Below are positions 18,283 to 26,477 of a stretch of 64,000 bases of DNA, piece by piece. The stretch comes from Clostridia bacterium. GTDB taxonomy: Bacteria; Bacillota; Clostridia; Lachnospirales; Anaerotignaceae. A program made the translations under genes and the position numbers. Position 1 is the first letter of the stretch, and each line of letters begins with the position of its first letter. Below the pieces are notes generated by a model. The model had not been told where the DNA came from. It did no database searches and was given only the letters and a program-made list of their open reading frames with translations. The DNA lies in NCBI GenBank assembly GCA_900757025.1, contig CAAEMG010000007.1, positions 1-64,000 on the forward strand. Direction: 5' to 3'.

Positions 18283-18340
18283 TTTGTCATTCTAAGCATA
18301 GCGAAGTTGAAGAATTTCATAAATCCAAACGAAATTCATA
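18283..18340. repeat. Intergenic repeat core, copy C
   Basis: TTTTTGTCATTCTAAGCATAG followed by CGAAGTTGAAGAATTTCA is a degenerate form of the TGTCATNNTGAGCGAA core shared by the other copies. No terminal repeats are visible; it sits just after nagZ and before the nagZ terminator. Confidence 0.45.
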
Positions 18341-18369
18341 ATTTAATAACAGTTTTTTTGAAACTATTT

Positions 18370-18395
18370 GTGCGGCGTTATACCGCACTTTTTTG
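18370..18395 (+). terminator. Terminator of the nagZ transcription unit
   Basis: GTGCGG pairs with CCGCAC across a 7-nt loop, followed immediately by TTTTTTG. Confidence 0.88.
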
Positions 18396-18485
18396 TTGCA
18401 AATGCAACGCCTTATCTATGTATGTTTTGTTAAAATAAAGGCATATTAAAAACAAAAACCCATTGCAAAAACAGGAGGAAATAAA

Positions 18486-20045
18486 ATGGATAAAATGTTT
18501 TGCTTTCAGTGTCAGCAGACGGCACACAATACAGGCTGTGAAGGCAGATGCGGAGTTTGCGGAAAAAAAGAAGATACGGCAAATGCACAGGATAATCTTA
18601 CAAGCTCTCTTATAGGCCTTGCCAAAGCCGTAAAAAAATGCGGAGCAACAAAAACTTCCGATGAGCTTATTTTAAAAGGACTTTTTACAACAATAACAAA
18701 TGTAAATTTCTATACAGAAACAGTTGAAAAACTTACGGCAGAAATTGAAAATGAAAAAAATTCAATCTGCGGCGGCACGGAAAATTATGACGTTAAAAAA
18801 ATATGGGAAGACAACGAAGATATTCGTTCTTTAAAATCACTTATACTTTTCGGCATGAGAGGTATGGCGGCATATGCCTACCATGCTTTTGCCCTTGGAT
18901 ATACGGATAAAGACGTAACAGACTTTTTCTATGAAGGCCTTTGTGCATTGGCAGAAGAAAACACAATGGAAAAACTTTTGCCCGTTGTTTTAAAAACAGG
19001 CGAGGCAAACTTTAACTGTATGGCTCTTCTTGATAAGGCAAATACAGAAAGCTACGGAAATCCCGTTCCTACGGAAGTTCCTCTTACAATAGAAAAAGGG
19101 CCTTTTATAGTTGTAAGCGGACATGACCTTCACGACCTTAAACTTCTTTTGGAACAGACAAAGGACAAAGGCATAAATATTTATACCCACAGCGAAATGC
19201 TTCCTGCCCACGGCTATCCAGAGCTTAAAAAATATAAGCATTTAAAGGGAAATTTCGGCACGGCATGGCAAAGCCAGCAGTCGGAATTTCATAATATTCC
19301 CGCACCGATACTTTTTACAACAAACTGTCTTATGCCTGTACGCCAAAGCTACGCCGACAGAGTTTTCACAACTTCAGTTGTTTCATATCCGGAGCTTGTG
19401 CATATAGGCGAAGACAAAGATTTTACGCCTGTTATAGAAAAAGCGCTTGAATGCGGAGGATACAAAGAAGACCACCCTATGACGGGAATAAACGGCGGAA
19501 GCACAGTAATGACAGGCTTTGCACATAACGCCGTATTGGAAAACGCAGGAAAAATAGTTGATTTGGTTAAAAAAGGAAAAATAAAGCATTTCTTCCTTGT
19601 GGGCGGATGCGACGGCGCAGCACCGGGCAGAAGCTATTACACAGAATTTGCAAAGAAAACACCTATGGACACAATTATTCTTACTCTTGCCTGCGGAAAA
19701 TACAGAATAAACGATTTGGATTTGGGCAATATAGAAGGACTTCCGAGAATTATGGACATGGGACAGTGCAACGACGCCTACAGTGCCGTAAAAGTTGCTC
19801 TGGCTCTTGCCGAGGCTTTCAACTGTTCCGTAAACGAACTTCCTCTTACTCTTGTGCTTTCATGGTATGAGCAGAAGGCTGTGGCAATACTTCTTTCACT
19901 GCTTTATTTGGGAATAAAGAATATTTACCTCGGTCCTACACTTCCGGCTTTTGTATCGCCTAACGTGCTTAATTTCCTTGTGGAAAATTACAATATTTCG
20001 CCTATAAGCACACCGGAAGAAGATTTGAAAAAAATACTTGGGTAA
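18486..20045 (+). CDS. hcp: Hydroxylamine reductase / hybrid cluster protein
   Basis: A 519-residue Hcp that reduces hydroxylamine to ammonia or nitric oxide to nitrous oxide in anaerobes under nitrosative stress. Ligands of the hybrid Fe-S-O cluster are recognisable: GHDLHDL (His), FTTNCLMPV (Cys), GGCDGAAPGR (Cys), LACGKYRIN (Cys), and SWYEQKAVAILLSLL (Glu and Lys). The N-terminal iron-sulfur motif is C6-x2-C9-x8-C18-x3-C22-x2-C25, which carries one Cys more than the common CX2CX7-8CX5C arrangement. ATG follows AGGAGG. Single gene; its stop codon falls at the border of an intergenic repeat. Confidence 0.95.
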   Translation: MDKMFCFQCQQTAHNTGCEGRCGVCGKKEDTANAQDNLTSSLIGLAKAVKKCGATKTSDELILKGLFTTITNVNFYTETVEKLTAEIENEKNSICGGTENYDVKKIWEDNEDIRSLKSLILFGMRGMAAYAYHAFALGYTDKDVTDFFYEGLCALAEENTMEKLLPVVLKTGEANFNCMALLDKANTESYGNPVPTEVPLTIEKGPFIVVSGHDLHDLKLLLEQTKDKGINIYTHSEMLPAHGYPELKKYKHLKGNFGTAWQSQQSEFHNIPAPILFTTNCLMPVRQSYADRVFTTSVVSYPELVHIGEDKDFTPVIEKALECGGYKEDHPMTGINGGSTVMTGFAHNAVLENAGKIVDLVKKGKIKHFFLVGGCDGAAPGRSYYTEFAKKTPMDTIILTLACGKYRINDLDLGNIEGLPRIMDMGQCNDAYSAVKVALALAEAFNCSVNELPLTLVLSWYEQKAVAILLSLLYLGIKNIYLGPTLPAFVSPNVLNFLVENYNISPISTPEEDLKKILG

Positions 20046-20155
20046 ATTTTGATTTAACGGACAGTTCCATTTATCAAAAACCGCCAATATTTTGTCATTG
20101 TTATTTTTCATTTTGAGCAACGAAATCTTCGTGTTTCGCAGCTCAACATAACAAA
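20043..20155. repeat. Intergenic repeat, copy D
   Basis: TAAATTTTGATTTAACGG marks the left end; ACCGCCAATATTTTGTCATT and CATTTTGAGCAACGAAATC represent the core. The TAA of the left end is also the hcp stop codon, so the element abuts or defines the gene end. Confidence 0.55.
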
Positions 20156-20175
20156 TATTATAATAAACACATTAA

Positions 20176-20208
20176 AAAAAGTTCTTTCCGACAGAAAGAA
20201 CTTTTTAT
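20176..20208. terminator. Bidirectional terminator between hcp and the CDF gene
   Basis: AAAGTTCTTTC pairs with GAAAGAACTTT around CGACA, with A-rich and T-rich flanks on both sides, so it can stop transcription from either convergent gene. Confidence 0.8.
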
Positions 20209-20210
20209 TT

Positions 20211-21389
20211 TTATACCCTTGAAATTGTATATGCCCTGTCTATTTTAACAATGGCTCTGTAGGAACTGTTCACATCTCTTACACACCTTACAATTTCGCT
20301 TTTTATTTCTTTATCGCTTTGTTTAATTTCAAAAGGCACAGACGCATCGAATATAACATTTGTATGTTCTCCCGAAACAACCATTCTGAAATCGTGTATT
20401 GAAATTTTATCGGATATTTTATTTGCTATTTCATTTGTAACGGCTTCTTTTGCTTTGTTTATAACTTCGTTGTCGCTTTCTATAGGGTCCATATGTATAA
20501 CCGCTTCACAGCCAAGACGATGGGAAAGTTCCTCTTCAATATGGTCTATAGCACTATGTATTTTAAATATGTTTTCGTTTCCCGAAACCTCGGCATGAAG
20601 AGATATTATAAGTCTTTCGGGGCCGTAATCGTGAACTATAAGGTCGTGCATACCAAGTATTACATCATGCGAAAGAACTATCTCCTCTATTTTTTCAACT
20701 GTCTCCGGATCGGGCTGTGTTCCCAAAAGAGGCTTCATTGAGTCTTTGGCGGCATTATAGCCTGTATAAAGAATAAATAACGATACGGCAATTCCGCCGA
20801 AACCGTCAAGATTAACGCCAAAAAATTTAATTACTATCATCGAAAGAAGAACAACACTTGTGGCAACAACATCGCTGAGGCTGTCCAAGGCTGTTGCTTT
20901 CATGGCAGCAGAATCTATTTTTTTGCCCACACGTCTGTTATAAAAACACATATAAAGCTTAACGGTTATTGAGCAACCAAGTATAACCATTGTAAGAACA
21001 TCACTTGTTACATCAGTAGGATGAAGTACCTTTTCAACAGATGTTTTTGCCAGCTCCACGCCCATTACCAGTATAATTACCGAAACTATAAAGCCTGAAA
21101 TATATTCAAACCTTCCGTGGCCGAAAGGGTGATCCTCGTCGGGCTTTTTTTCGGCATAAACAAATCCGGCAAGCGTTATAAAAGACGAACCGGCATCTGA
21201 AAGGTTATTAAAGGCATCAGCCGTTATGGCTATCGACCCGCTTACCGTTCCGGCAAAATACTTAAATGCAAAAAGGCAGAAATTCAGAAAAATCCCCACA
21301 AAACCGCAGAGCGTTCCATATAAACTTCTTTTTTTGCTTTCCGATAAATTTTTATTTTCTATTATAAGTTTAGATAATAATGTAATCAT
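20211..21389 (-). CDS. Cation diffusion facilitator family metal transporter
   Basis: A 392-residue CDF transporter (FieF/ZitB type) that exports Zn, Fe, Mn or similar ions in exchange for protons. The first helices contain the metal site AITADAFNNLSDAGSS and the loop DEDHPFGHGRFEY, both conserved in the family; the second site lies in KATALDSLSDVVATS. Six membrane segments are followed by a cytosolic domain (LGMHDLIVHDYGPERLIISLHAEV) with metal-binding His. The domain is longer than minimal CDF proteins, ending around DINSSYRA-like sequence. I chose ATG 21389 because AAAGGA fits it; TTG 21395 is possible. The metal is not deducible, although iron genes lie nearby. Confidence 0.92.
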   Translation of the reverse strand: MITLLSKLIIENKNLSESKKRSLYGTLCGFVGIFLNFCLFAFKYFAGTVSGSIAITADAFNNLSDAGSSFITLAGFVYAEKKPDEDHPFGHGRFEYISGFIVSVIILVMGVELAKTSVEKVLHPTDVTSDVLTMVILGCSITVKLYMCFYNRRVGKKIDSAAMKATALDSLSDVVATSVVLLSMIVIKFFGVNLDGFGGIAVSLFILYTGYNAAKDSMKPLLGTQPDPETVEKIEEIVLSHDVILGMHDLIVHDYGPERLIISLHAEVSGNENIFKIHSAIDHIEEELSHRLGCEAVIHMDPIESDNEVINKAKEAVTNEIANKISDKISIHDFRMVVSGEHTNVIFDASVPFEIKQSDKEIKSEIVRCVRDVNSSYRAIVKIDRAYTISRV

Positions 21390-21589
21390 ATTCAATCATT
21401 CCTTTTGCACTATTTTATATTCAAAAACAACGGTTTACAAGACAATTTTGGTAAAAGAACCCTAATTGATAATACCGTCCGGTTGCTTATGAAAGCGTTG
21501 GCAAAAAATAAACACACAATAATAAAAAATAGTAGGCAAAAGCAATAAAAGTAATACATGGTAACAAATCAAAAGTTGGGTAATACTTT

Positions 21590-21765
21590 TCTTTGCCGAA
21601 AACCATCAATATTTTGTCGTGTTGAGCGAATGTCGCAAGACCGCAGTCGAATACATGAAAAAAACGATAAACTTACGGGTTTCGTCTAATCTCATAAGTT
21701 CTTTCGGCTCCGTTTCATTTCGCTTAGGATAACAAAATATTTTAGATTTTAAACTATTCGCCAAG
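21590..21765. repeat. Intergenic inverted repeat element, copy E
   Basis: CATCAATATTTTGTCGTG followed by TTGAGCGAA is mirrored about 120 bp later by TTTCGCTTAGGATAACAAAAT, so two core units face each other. The 450-bp gap between the CDF and clpC genes (21390-21845) otherwise holds only the clpC terminator and AT-rich sequence; I see no gene in it. Confidence 0.6.
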
Positions 21766-21790
21766 CCATAATTTTTCTTCCCCACACAGC

Positions 21791-21826
21791 AAAAAACAGT
21801 GCCGTGAATTAAATTCCCGACACTGC
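21791..21826 (-). terminator. Terminator of the mcsA-mcsB-clpC operon
   Basis: On the minus strand AGTGTCGGGAATT faces AATTCACGGCACT with one mismatch and one wobble, followed by GTTTTTTGC. Confidence 0.75.
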
Positions 21827-21845
21827 CTTTTTTAAATTTCATTCA

Positions 21846-24368
21846 TTATTCTTTTTCGGAATCGTCTTTAGACTCTTCTGTGTTTTCTTTGCTTTTTTCA
21901 TCCTCTGTAGCCTGTTTTTTAATTTCAAAATCAGCCTTGAGGTCAAACTGTGCCTCGCCGTCCTTTGCACTTACTACAACCGTATCGCCGGCTTTGAACT
22001 TGCCGTCAAGGAAGCTTTCCGCAAAAGCATCTTCGATTTTGCTCTGTAAAGCTCTTCTTAAAGGTCTTGCGCCGTATGCCGGATCAAAGCCTTCTTTTGC
22101 AATATAGTCTATTGCACTGTCGTCAAATTCAACTGTAATATCCATGTTTTCGTCAACACGTTTTACAATATCCTTAGCCATAAGCTTTACGATTTCTTTT
22201 ACGTTTTCTTCGTTAAGGGCATGGAATACGATTATATCATCAATTCTGTTAAGAAATTCCGGTCTGAAAATGTTTTTAAGGTCAGCCATAACGCCTTTTT
22301 TCATTTCGTCATATGTCTTTTCCTTCTGCTCAACTTCGCCGTTCTTAAATCCAAGTGTCTTAGATTCAACAATGTTTCTTGCGCCTGCGTTTGATGTCAT
22401 AATTATAACGGTATTCTTAAAGTCTACCTTTCTGCCCTGACCGTCTGTAATATGGCCATCATCAAGAACCTGAAGAAGTACGTTAAATACATCAGGAGAA
22501 GCCTTTTCAATTTCATCGAAAAGAACTACCGAATAAGGTTTTCTTCTTACCTTTTCGCTAAGCTGTCCGCCTTCTTCATATCCTACATATCCCGGAGGAG
22601 CACCGATAAGTTTTGACACATCGAATTTTTCCATATATTCGCTCATATCAATTCTTATCATAGCGTTTTCATCGCCGAAAAGAACTTCCGCAAGAGCCTT
22701 TGAAAGCTCTGTTTTACCAACACCTGTAGGGCCTAAGAAAAGGAATGAACCTATAGGTCTCTTAGGGTCTTTAAGGCCAACTCTGCCACGTCTTATTGCC
22801 TTTGCAACGGCTGATACTGCCTCTTCCTGTCCGATTACTCTTTCATGGAGAATTTTTTCCATGTTAAGAAGTCTTTCGCCTTCCTCCTGCTGAATACTCT
22901 TTACAGGAATACCTGTCCAGTTTGCAATTACATCGGCAATTTCGTTTTCCGTAACAACTTTATCTTTTGAAGAGTTTTTAAGCTCCCAGTTTTTCTTTGC
23001 GTCCTCAAGTTTCTTTTTAAGGCCGTCCTGCTGTTTCTTAACCTTTGAAGCCTTTTCAAAGTCTTCTGTTTTAACAGCCTCTTCCTTTTCTTTTTCAAGA
23101 GATGAAAGCTCGTCTTCAAGTTCTTTTATACCGCTTGGAGCTGTAAATGTTTCAAGACGCATTTTTGATGCAGCTTCATCAATAAGGTCGATAGCCTTAT
23201 CCGGAAGAAATCTGTCTGTAATATATCTTGAACTCATCTTTACGGCTGCCTCGATAGCCTCATCGCTGATTTTTACATTGTGGTGAGCCTCATATTTATC
23301 TCTTAAACCGTAAAGCATTTTAATTGCTGCCTCTTCGTCAGGCTCTTCAACCTTTACAGGCTGGAAACGTCTTTCAAGGGCTGCATCTTTTTCGATATAT
23401 TTTCTGTATTCGTTTATTGTTGTTGCACCTATAAGCTGAATTTCGCCTCTTGCAAGAGATGGTTTCAAAATATTTGACGCATCTATTGCACCTTCGGCAC
23501 CGCCGGCACCTATAATTGTATGGATTTCATCAATAAAGAGAATTACATGACCGTCTTTTTTAACTTCGTCCATTACAGATTTAATTCTTTCCTCAAATTC
23601 GCCTCTGTATTTGCTGCCTGCAACCATTGATGAAATATCAAGGCAGACAACTCTTTTGTCTTTAAGTATTTCGGGAATATCGCCTTTGGCAATTTTCTGT
23701 GCAAGACCTTCGGCAATAGCTGTTTTACCAACACCAGGGTCGCCCACAAGACAAGGATTGTTCTTTGTTCTTCGGCTTAAAATCTGAATTACTCTGTCAA
23801 TTTCCTTATCACGGCCTATAATAGGGTCAAACTTGTTGTCCTTTGCCATCTGTGTAAAATCTCTGCTGTATTTATCAAGGTTTGGTGTGTTGCCTTCGCC
23901 TGTTGAAGCCGATGAAGAACCGTTTCCGTCTTTTTCGCCTTCACCCAGCATATTCATTACATCTTCATAAATTCTCTGGATATTTGCACCCAAAGATGCA
24001 AGAATTTTAACGGCAATGCAGTCGCTTTCGCTTAAAAGAGCAATAAGAATATGCTCTGTGCCAACATAGCCTGCCTGAAGGTTTACAGCCTCCTGAACAC
24101 TTCTGTCTATAATTCTTTTAACTCTCGGTGTATAGCCTTCGGCACCTGATGTGCTGTTGCCTCTGCCGATAACCGTTTCAACTTTATCCCAAACATCGCT
24201 GCGGCTTATGCCCTGGCTTTCAATGGCTTTTGCAGCCACGCTGTCGCTTACAGACATAATGCCGATAAGAAGATGTTCTGTTCCTATATAATCATGGCCA
24301 AGATCATAAGCGGCTTCCTGTGCCTTTCTTATAACTTCCTGTGCCTTTTCAGTAAATTTTCCCTGCAT
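21846..24368 (-). CDS. clpC: AAA+ unfoldase ClpC
   Basis: An 840-residue Hsp100 unfoldase that feeds substrates, including McsB-phosphorylated proteins, to ClpP. Domains in order: two Clp-N repeats (to about residue 145), first AAA+ with GDPGVGKTAIAEG, a UVR/coiled middle domain (LEDELSSLEKEKEEAVK), second AAA+ with GPTGVGKTELSKAL, and the ClpP-contact region. The C-terminal tail (ATEDEKSKENTEESKDDSEKE-like) is long and very acidic, which is more than the core family needs. ATG at 24368 follows GGAGG. It is the last gene of the operon with mcsB 23 bp upstream. Confidence 0.96.
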   Translation of the reverse strand: MQGKFTEKAQEVIRKAQEAAYDLGHDYIGTEHLLIGIMSVSDSVAAKAIESQGISRSDVWDKVETVIGRGNSTSGAEGYTPRVKRIIDRSVQEAVNLQAGYVGTEHILIALLSESDCIAVKILASLGANIQRIYEDVMNMLGEGEKDGNGSSSASTGEGNTPNLDKYSRDFTQMAKDNKFDPIIGRDKEIDRVIQILSRRTKNNPCLVGDPGVGKTAIAEGLAQKIAKGDIPEILKDKRVVCLDISSMVAGSKYRGEFEERIKSVMDEVKKDGHVILFIDEIHTIIGAGGAEGAIDASNILKPSLARGEIQLIGATTINEYRKYIEKDAALERRFQPVKVEEPDEEAAIKMLYGLRDKYEAHHNVKISDEAIEAAVKMSSRYITDRFLPDKAIDLIDEAASKMRLETFTAPSGIKELEDELSSLEKEKEEAVKTEDFEKASKVKKQQDGLKKKLEDAKKNWELKNSSKDKVVTENEIADVIANWTGIPVKSIQQEEGERLLNMEKILHERVIGQEEAVSAVAKAIRRGRVGLKDPKRPIGSFLFLGPTGVGKTELSKALAEVLFGDENAMIRIDMSEYMEKFDVSKLIGAPPGYVGYEEGGQLSEKVRRKPYSVVLFDEIEKASPDVFNVLLQVLDDGHITDGQGRKVDFKNTVIIMTSNAGARNIVESKTLGFKNGEVEQKEKTYDEMKKGVMADLKNIFRPEFLNRIDDIIVFHALNEENVKEIVKLMAKDIVKRVDENMDITVEFDDSAIDYIAKEGFDPAYGARPLRRALQSKIEDAFAESFLDGKFKAGDTVVVSAKDGEAQFDLKADFEIKKQATEDEKSKENTEESKDDSEKE

Positions 24369-24391
24369 AATTCAAGCCTCCTTTTTTCAGC

Positions 24392-25420
24392 TTAATTTTT
24401 AAATGTTCTTCTAAGGTAATCCGCTCTTGCCTCATCACGCTTGTTTACATCATTTGTGTTTGAGGAAAGCTGTATATTGCCCGGCTGAACATTTATCATA
24501 ATATTATATATTGTTTCGTTTACCTTTGGAATATCCGAAAGCCCTAAAAGATAACCCTCTCTTATATTTGAAAGGTGTTTCATTGCTTCCGAACCCGATA
24601 TTTTTCTTGCATTTTGAATTATTCCCAGTGAACGGTAAATTCTGTCCTCGGTTTCAATTCTTTCGTTTTTCATGTGGCTTTCTCTTATTTTCAGCTCTCT
24701 GTCTTTAACAAATTTAACCACATTTTTAAGATTTTTGATAATCTCCTGCTCGCTCTGACCCAGTGTAACCTGATTTGAAATTTGATATATGCTGCCCAAA
24801 GCCTCGCTGCCTTCGCCGTAAATTCCTCGTATTGTTACGCCGAATTTACTTATGGCTTCAAGAAGATTTTTCATCTGTCCCGCTCTTTCTATAAAGGGCA
24901 GGTGCATCATAAACGATGCCCTAAGCCCTGTACCCATATTTGTAGGACAGGCTGTTATATAGCCATATTTTTCATTGTAGGCATATTCAACGCTTTCTTC
25001 AATAAGGTCATCTATTTTATCGGCTAAATCCCAAGCTTTATCAATGTTTTCGCCGGGAAATACCGTTTGTATTCTTATGTGGTCTTCTTCGTTAAGCATT
25101 ATGCTTACGGTTTCATCGTTTTTTACAAGCACTGCACAGTTTTTGTTTTTGCTTAAAAGCACAGGGCTTATAATATGTTTTTCCATAAGCTCTTTTTTCT
25201 TTAAAGCCGGAAGATAATTAACCTCTATAAACTCAAAATCCTTTGAAATAGGAGTTCTTTCGTTTACTATAGCGTCCTTAACCTCATCAATCATCTGTTT
25301 CGTCTGGGTTTCATTCATAGTTTCGGGGAAAGGATACTTTTTAAGGTTTCTTGCCAATCTCACTCTTGAGGAAATAACTATGCCTTCATTACAGGCGCTG
25401 TCTTCATACCATTTTGACAT
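24392..25420 (-). CDS. mcsB: Protein arginine kinase McsB
   Basis: A 342-residue ATP:guanido phosphotransferase-fold kinase that phosphorylates arginine side chains and so tags proteins for ClpCP. The N-terminal VISSRVRLARNLKKYPFPE, the nucleotide-binding TACPTNMGTGLRASFMMHLP and the C-terminal RDEARA (residues 328-333) are present; RDXXRA is the allosteric phospho-Arg pocket of McsB. Start ATG 25420 lies two bases after the mcsA stop with AAGGAGG upstream. Activator McsA is encoded immediately upstream, consistent with a McsA-McsB complex. Confidence 0.95.
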   Translation of the reverse strand: MSKWYEDSACNEGIVISSRVRLARNLKKYPFPETMNETQTKQMIDEVKDAIVNERTPISKDFEFIEVNYLPALKKKELMEKHIISPVLLSKNKNCAVLVKNDETVSIMLNEEDHIRIQTVFPGENIDKAWDLADKIDDLIEESVEYAYNEKYGYITACPTNMGTGLRASFMMHLPFIERAGQMKNLLEAISKFGVTIRGIYGEGSEALGSIYQISNQVTLGQSEQEIIKNLKNVVKFVKDRELKIRESHMKNERIETEDRIYRSLGIIQNARKISGSEAMKHLSNIREGYLLGLSDIPKVNETIYNIMINVQPGNIQLSSNTNDVNKRDEARADYLRRTFKN

Positions 25421-25421
25421 A

Positions 25422-25925
25422 TTATTTATCCTCCTTTTCAAGCTCTTTTATTCTGTCCCTAAGTTTTGCCGCCTCTTCATACTCTTCATTTTCTATTGCC
25501 GAAGCAAGCTTTCTTTTAAGAATTTCCTTTTCACGCTTTGCGGCAAGTTTACCTCCGCTTTTATGAGGAATTTTTCCTTTATGTTCATCACTGCCGTGAA
25601 TACTTTTAAGAACCGAATCCATATATGGGCTGAAAGCCTTTATACAGTCTCCGCAGCCAAGTTTGCCGCTTTGCCTGAACTGGTCATAAGTCATGCCGCA
25701 GGAAGGACATCTTGCGGAAGCTATATTATGATATTCGTTTCCCAAAAAAGCATTGTCTGCCGTTACGTTAAACAAATCCTTAAACATATTATCAAATGAA
25801 AAGCTTGTTGCGAGGCCGGCTTTTTCAGCACAATGGCTGCACAAATACATTTCTTTTACATCGCCGTTAATAACCTGTTTCATATGAACCGTTGCAGGGT
25901 TCTTTTTGCATCTTTCACAAAGCAT
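25422..25925 (-). CDS. mcsA: McsA, zinc-finger and UVR-motif activator of McsB
   Basis: A 167-residue protein with two CxxC pairs at the N-terminus (C3/C6 and C29/C32 in MLCERCKKN and MYLCSHCAEKAG), a second set in ARCPSCGMTY and KLGCGDCIKAF, and a C-terminal UVR motif (about residues 130-167, EEYEEAAKLRDRIKELEKE). These are the McsA features for zinc binding and McsB activation. ATG 25925 follows AAAGGAGG at 7 nt; the longer frame start at 25949 lacks a site. The ctsR repressor gene that normally precedes mcsA in Bacilli and many Clostridia is missing; a 320-bp leader with repeated motifs takes its place. Confidence 0.9.
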   Translation of the reverse strand: MLCERCKKNPATVHMKQVINGDVKEMYLCSHCAEKAGLATSFSFDNMFKDLFNVTADNAFLGNEYHNIASARCPSCGMTYDQFRQSGKLGCGDCIKAFSPYMDSVLKSIHGSDEHKGKIPHKSGGKLAAKREKEILKRKLASAIENEEYEEAAKLRDRIKELEKEDK

Positions 25926-25937
25926 ACACAAGCCTCC

Positions 25938-25968
25938 TTTGTTAGCCACCTTGCTATTAGGTTGCTAA
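25938..25968 (-). promoter_or_regulatory. mcsA leader motif, copy 1
   Basis: Plus-strand sequence TTTGTTAGCCACCTTG then CTATTAGGTTGCTAA. It matches copy 2 (26012-26043) at most positions with identical spacing, and it overlaps the mcsA ribosome site (AAAGGAGG). It holds three TTG(C/T)TA hexamers spaced about 11-12 bp and can also fold as TTAGC-A-ACCT...AGGT-G-GCTAA in RNA. Confidence 0.6.
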
Positions 25969-26011
25969 AGCATATCCAAAATATAAGACCTTAACGGTCA
26001 TTTTTTCTTTT

Positions 26012-26043
26012 TTTGTTAGCCACTAAACTATATGATTGCTAAC
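26012..26043 (-). promoter_or_regulatory. mcsA leader motif, copy 2
   Basis: TTTGTTAGCCACTAAA then CTATATGATTGCTAAC; GTTAGC and GCTAAC form the ends. It begins roughly at the transcription start predicted from the promoter at 26056-26083, a usual repressor position. No match to the CtsR consensus (GGTCAAA heptads) is visible. Confidence 0.6.
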
Positions 26044-26055
26044 TTTTATAATGCT

Positions 26056-26083
26056 ATAATATCACTGTTTTTCTATTTGTCAA
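26056..26083 (-). promoter_or_regulatory. Sigma-A promoter of mcsA-mcsB-clpC
   Basis: TTGACA (26083-26078) and TATTAT (26061-26056) are separated by 16 bp on the minus strand. The transcript leader would be about 125 nt and contain both copies of the repeated motif. Confidence 0.75.
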
Positions 26084-26202
26084 TAGTTTTTTTAAAATTT
26101 TTCAAAAAATTTTTAAACAGACATTTTTATATATTTTTCGACACTTTCACAAAACATTCATATTATAATCACATAATATATTTGTAAACAGAAATAAACT
26201 TA

Positions 26203-26240
26203 TTTAAAATAAAAGCCTGCTTTCAGAAAAAGCAGGCTTT
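26203..26240 (-). terminator. Terminator of the feo operon
   Basis: AAAGCCTGCTTT and AAAGCAGGCTTT form a 12-bp perfect stem with a 5-nt loop; the minus-strand product is followed by TATTTTAAA. It ends the feoA-feoB-FeoB-associated transcript. Confidence 0.8.
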
Positions 26241-26245
26241 TATTT

Positions 26246-26413
26246 TTATTTTTTATTCAATTCATCCATAAGCTGTTTGCTTGGACAGTCTTTAACGCTG
26301 CATCCGCTGCAACCGCCTCCGCAGCCGGTTGATTTTCTTTTTTTCATAACTCTTATGCTGTTTGCAACTATAAGTATAACAACAAGCACAAGAAGAATAT
26401 CCCATACAGACAT
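26246..26413 (-). CDS. FeoB-associated Cys-rich membrane protein
   Basis: A 55-residue peptide: one N-terminal membrane helix (WDILLVLVVILIVANSIRVM) followed by a basic stop-transfer stretch and a Cys-rich tail, GCGGGCSGCSVKDCPSK. This is the layout of FeoB-associated Cys-rich proteins, which accompany FeoB in many anaerobes and may play the part of FeoC in Fe(II) uptake. AAGGAGG lies before the ATG. It follows feoB by 64 bp on the same strand and shares its terminator. Iron or Fe-S binding by the tail is inferred from the Cys pattern. Confidence 0.85.
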   Translation of the reverse strand: MSVWDILLVLVVILIVANSIRVMKKRKSTGCGGGCSGCSVKDCPSKQLMDELNKK

Positions 26414-26477
26414 ATTATGCCTCCTTTTTTTCTCTTATATCCATATTACTATGTAAAGGAAACAAAATAAAGTATTT

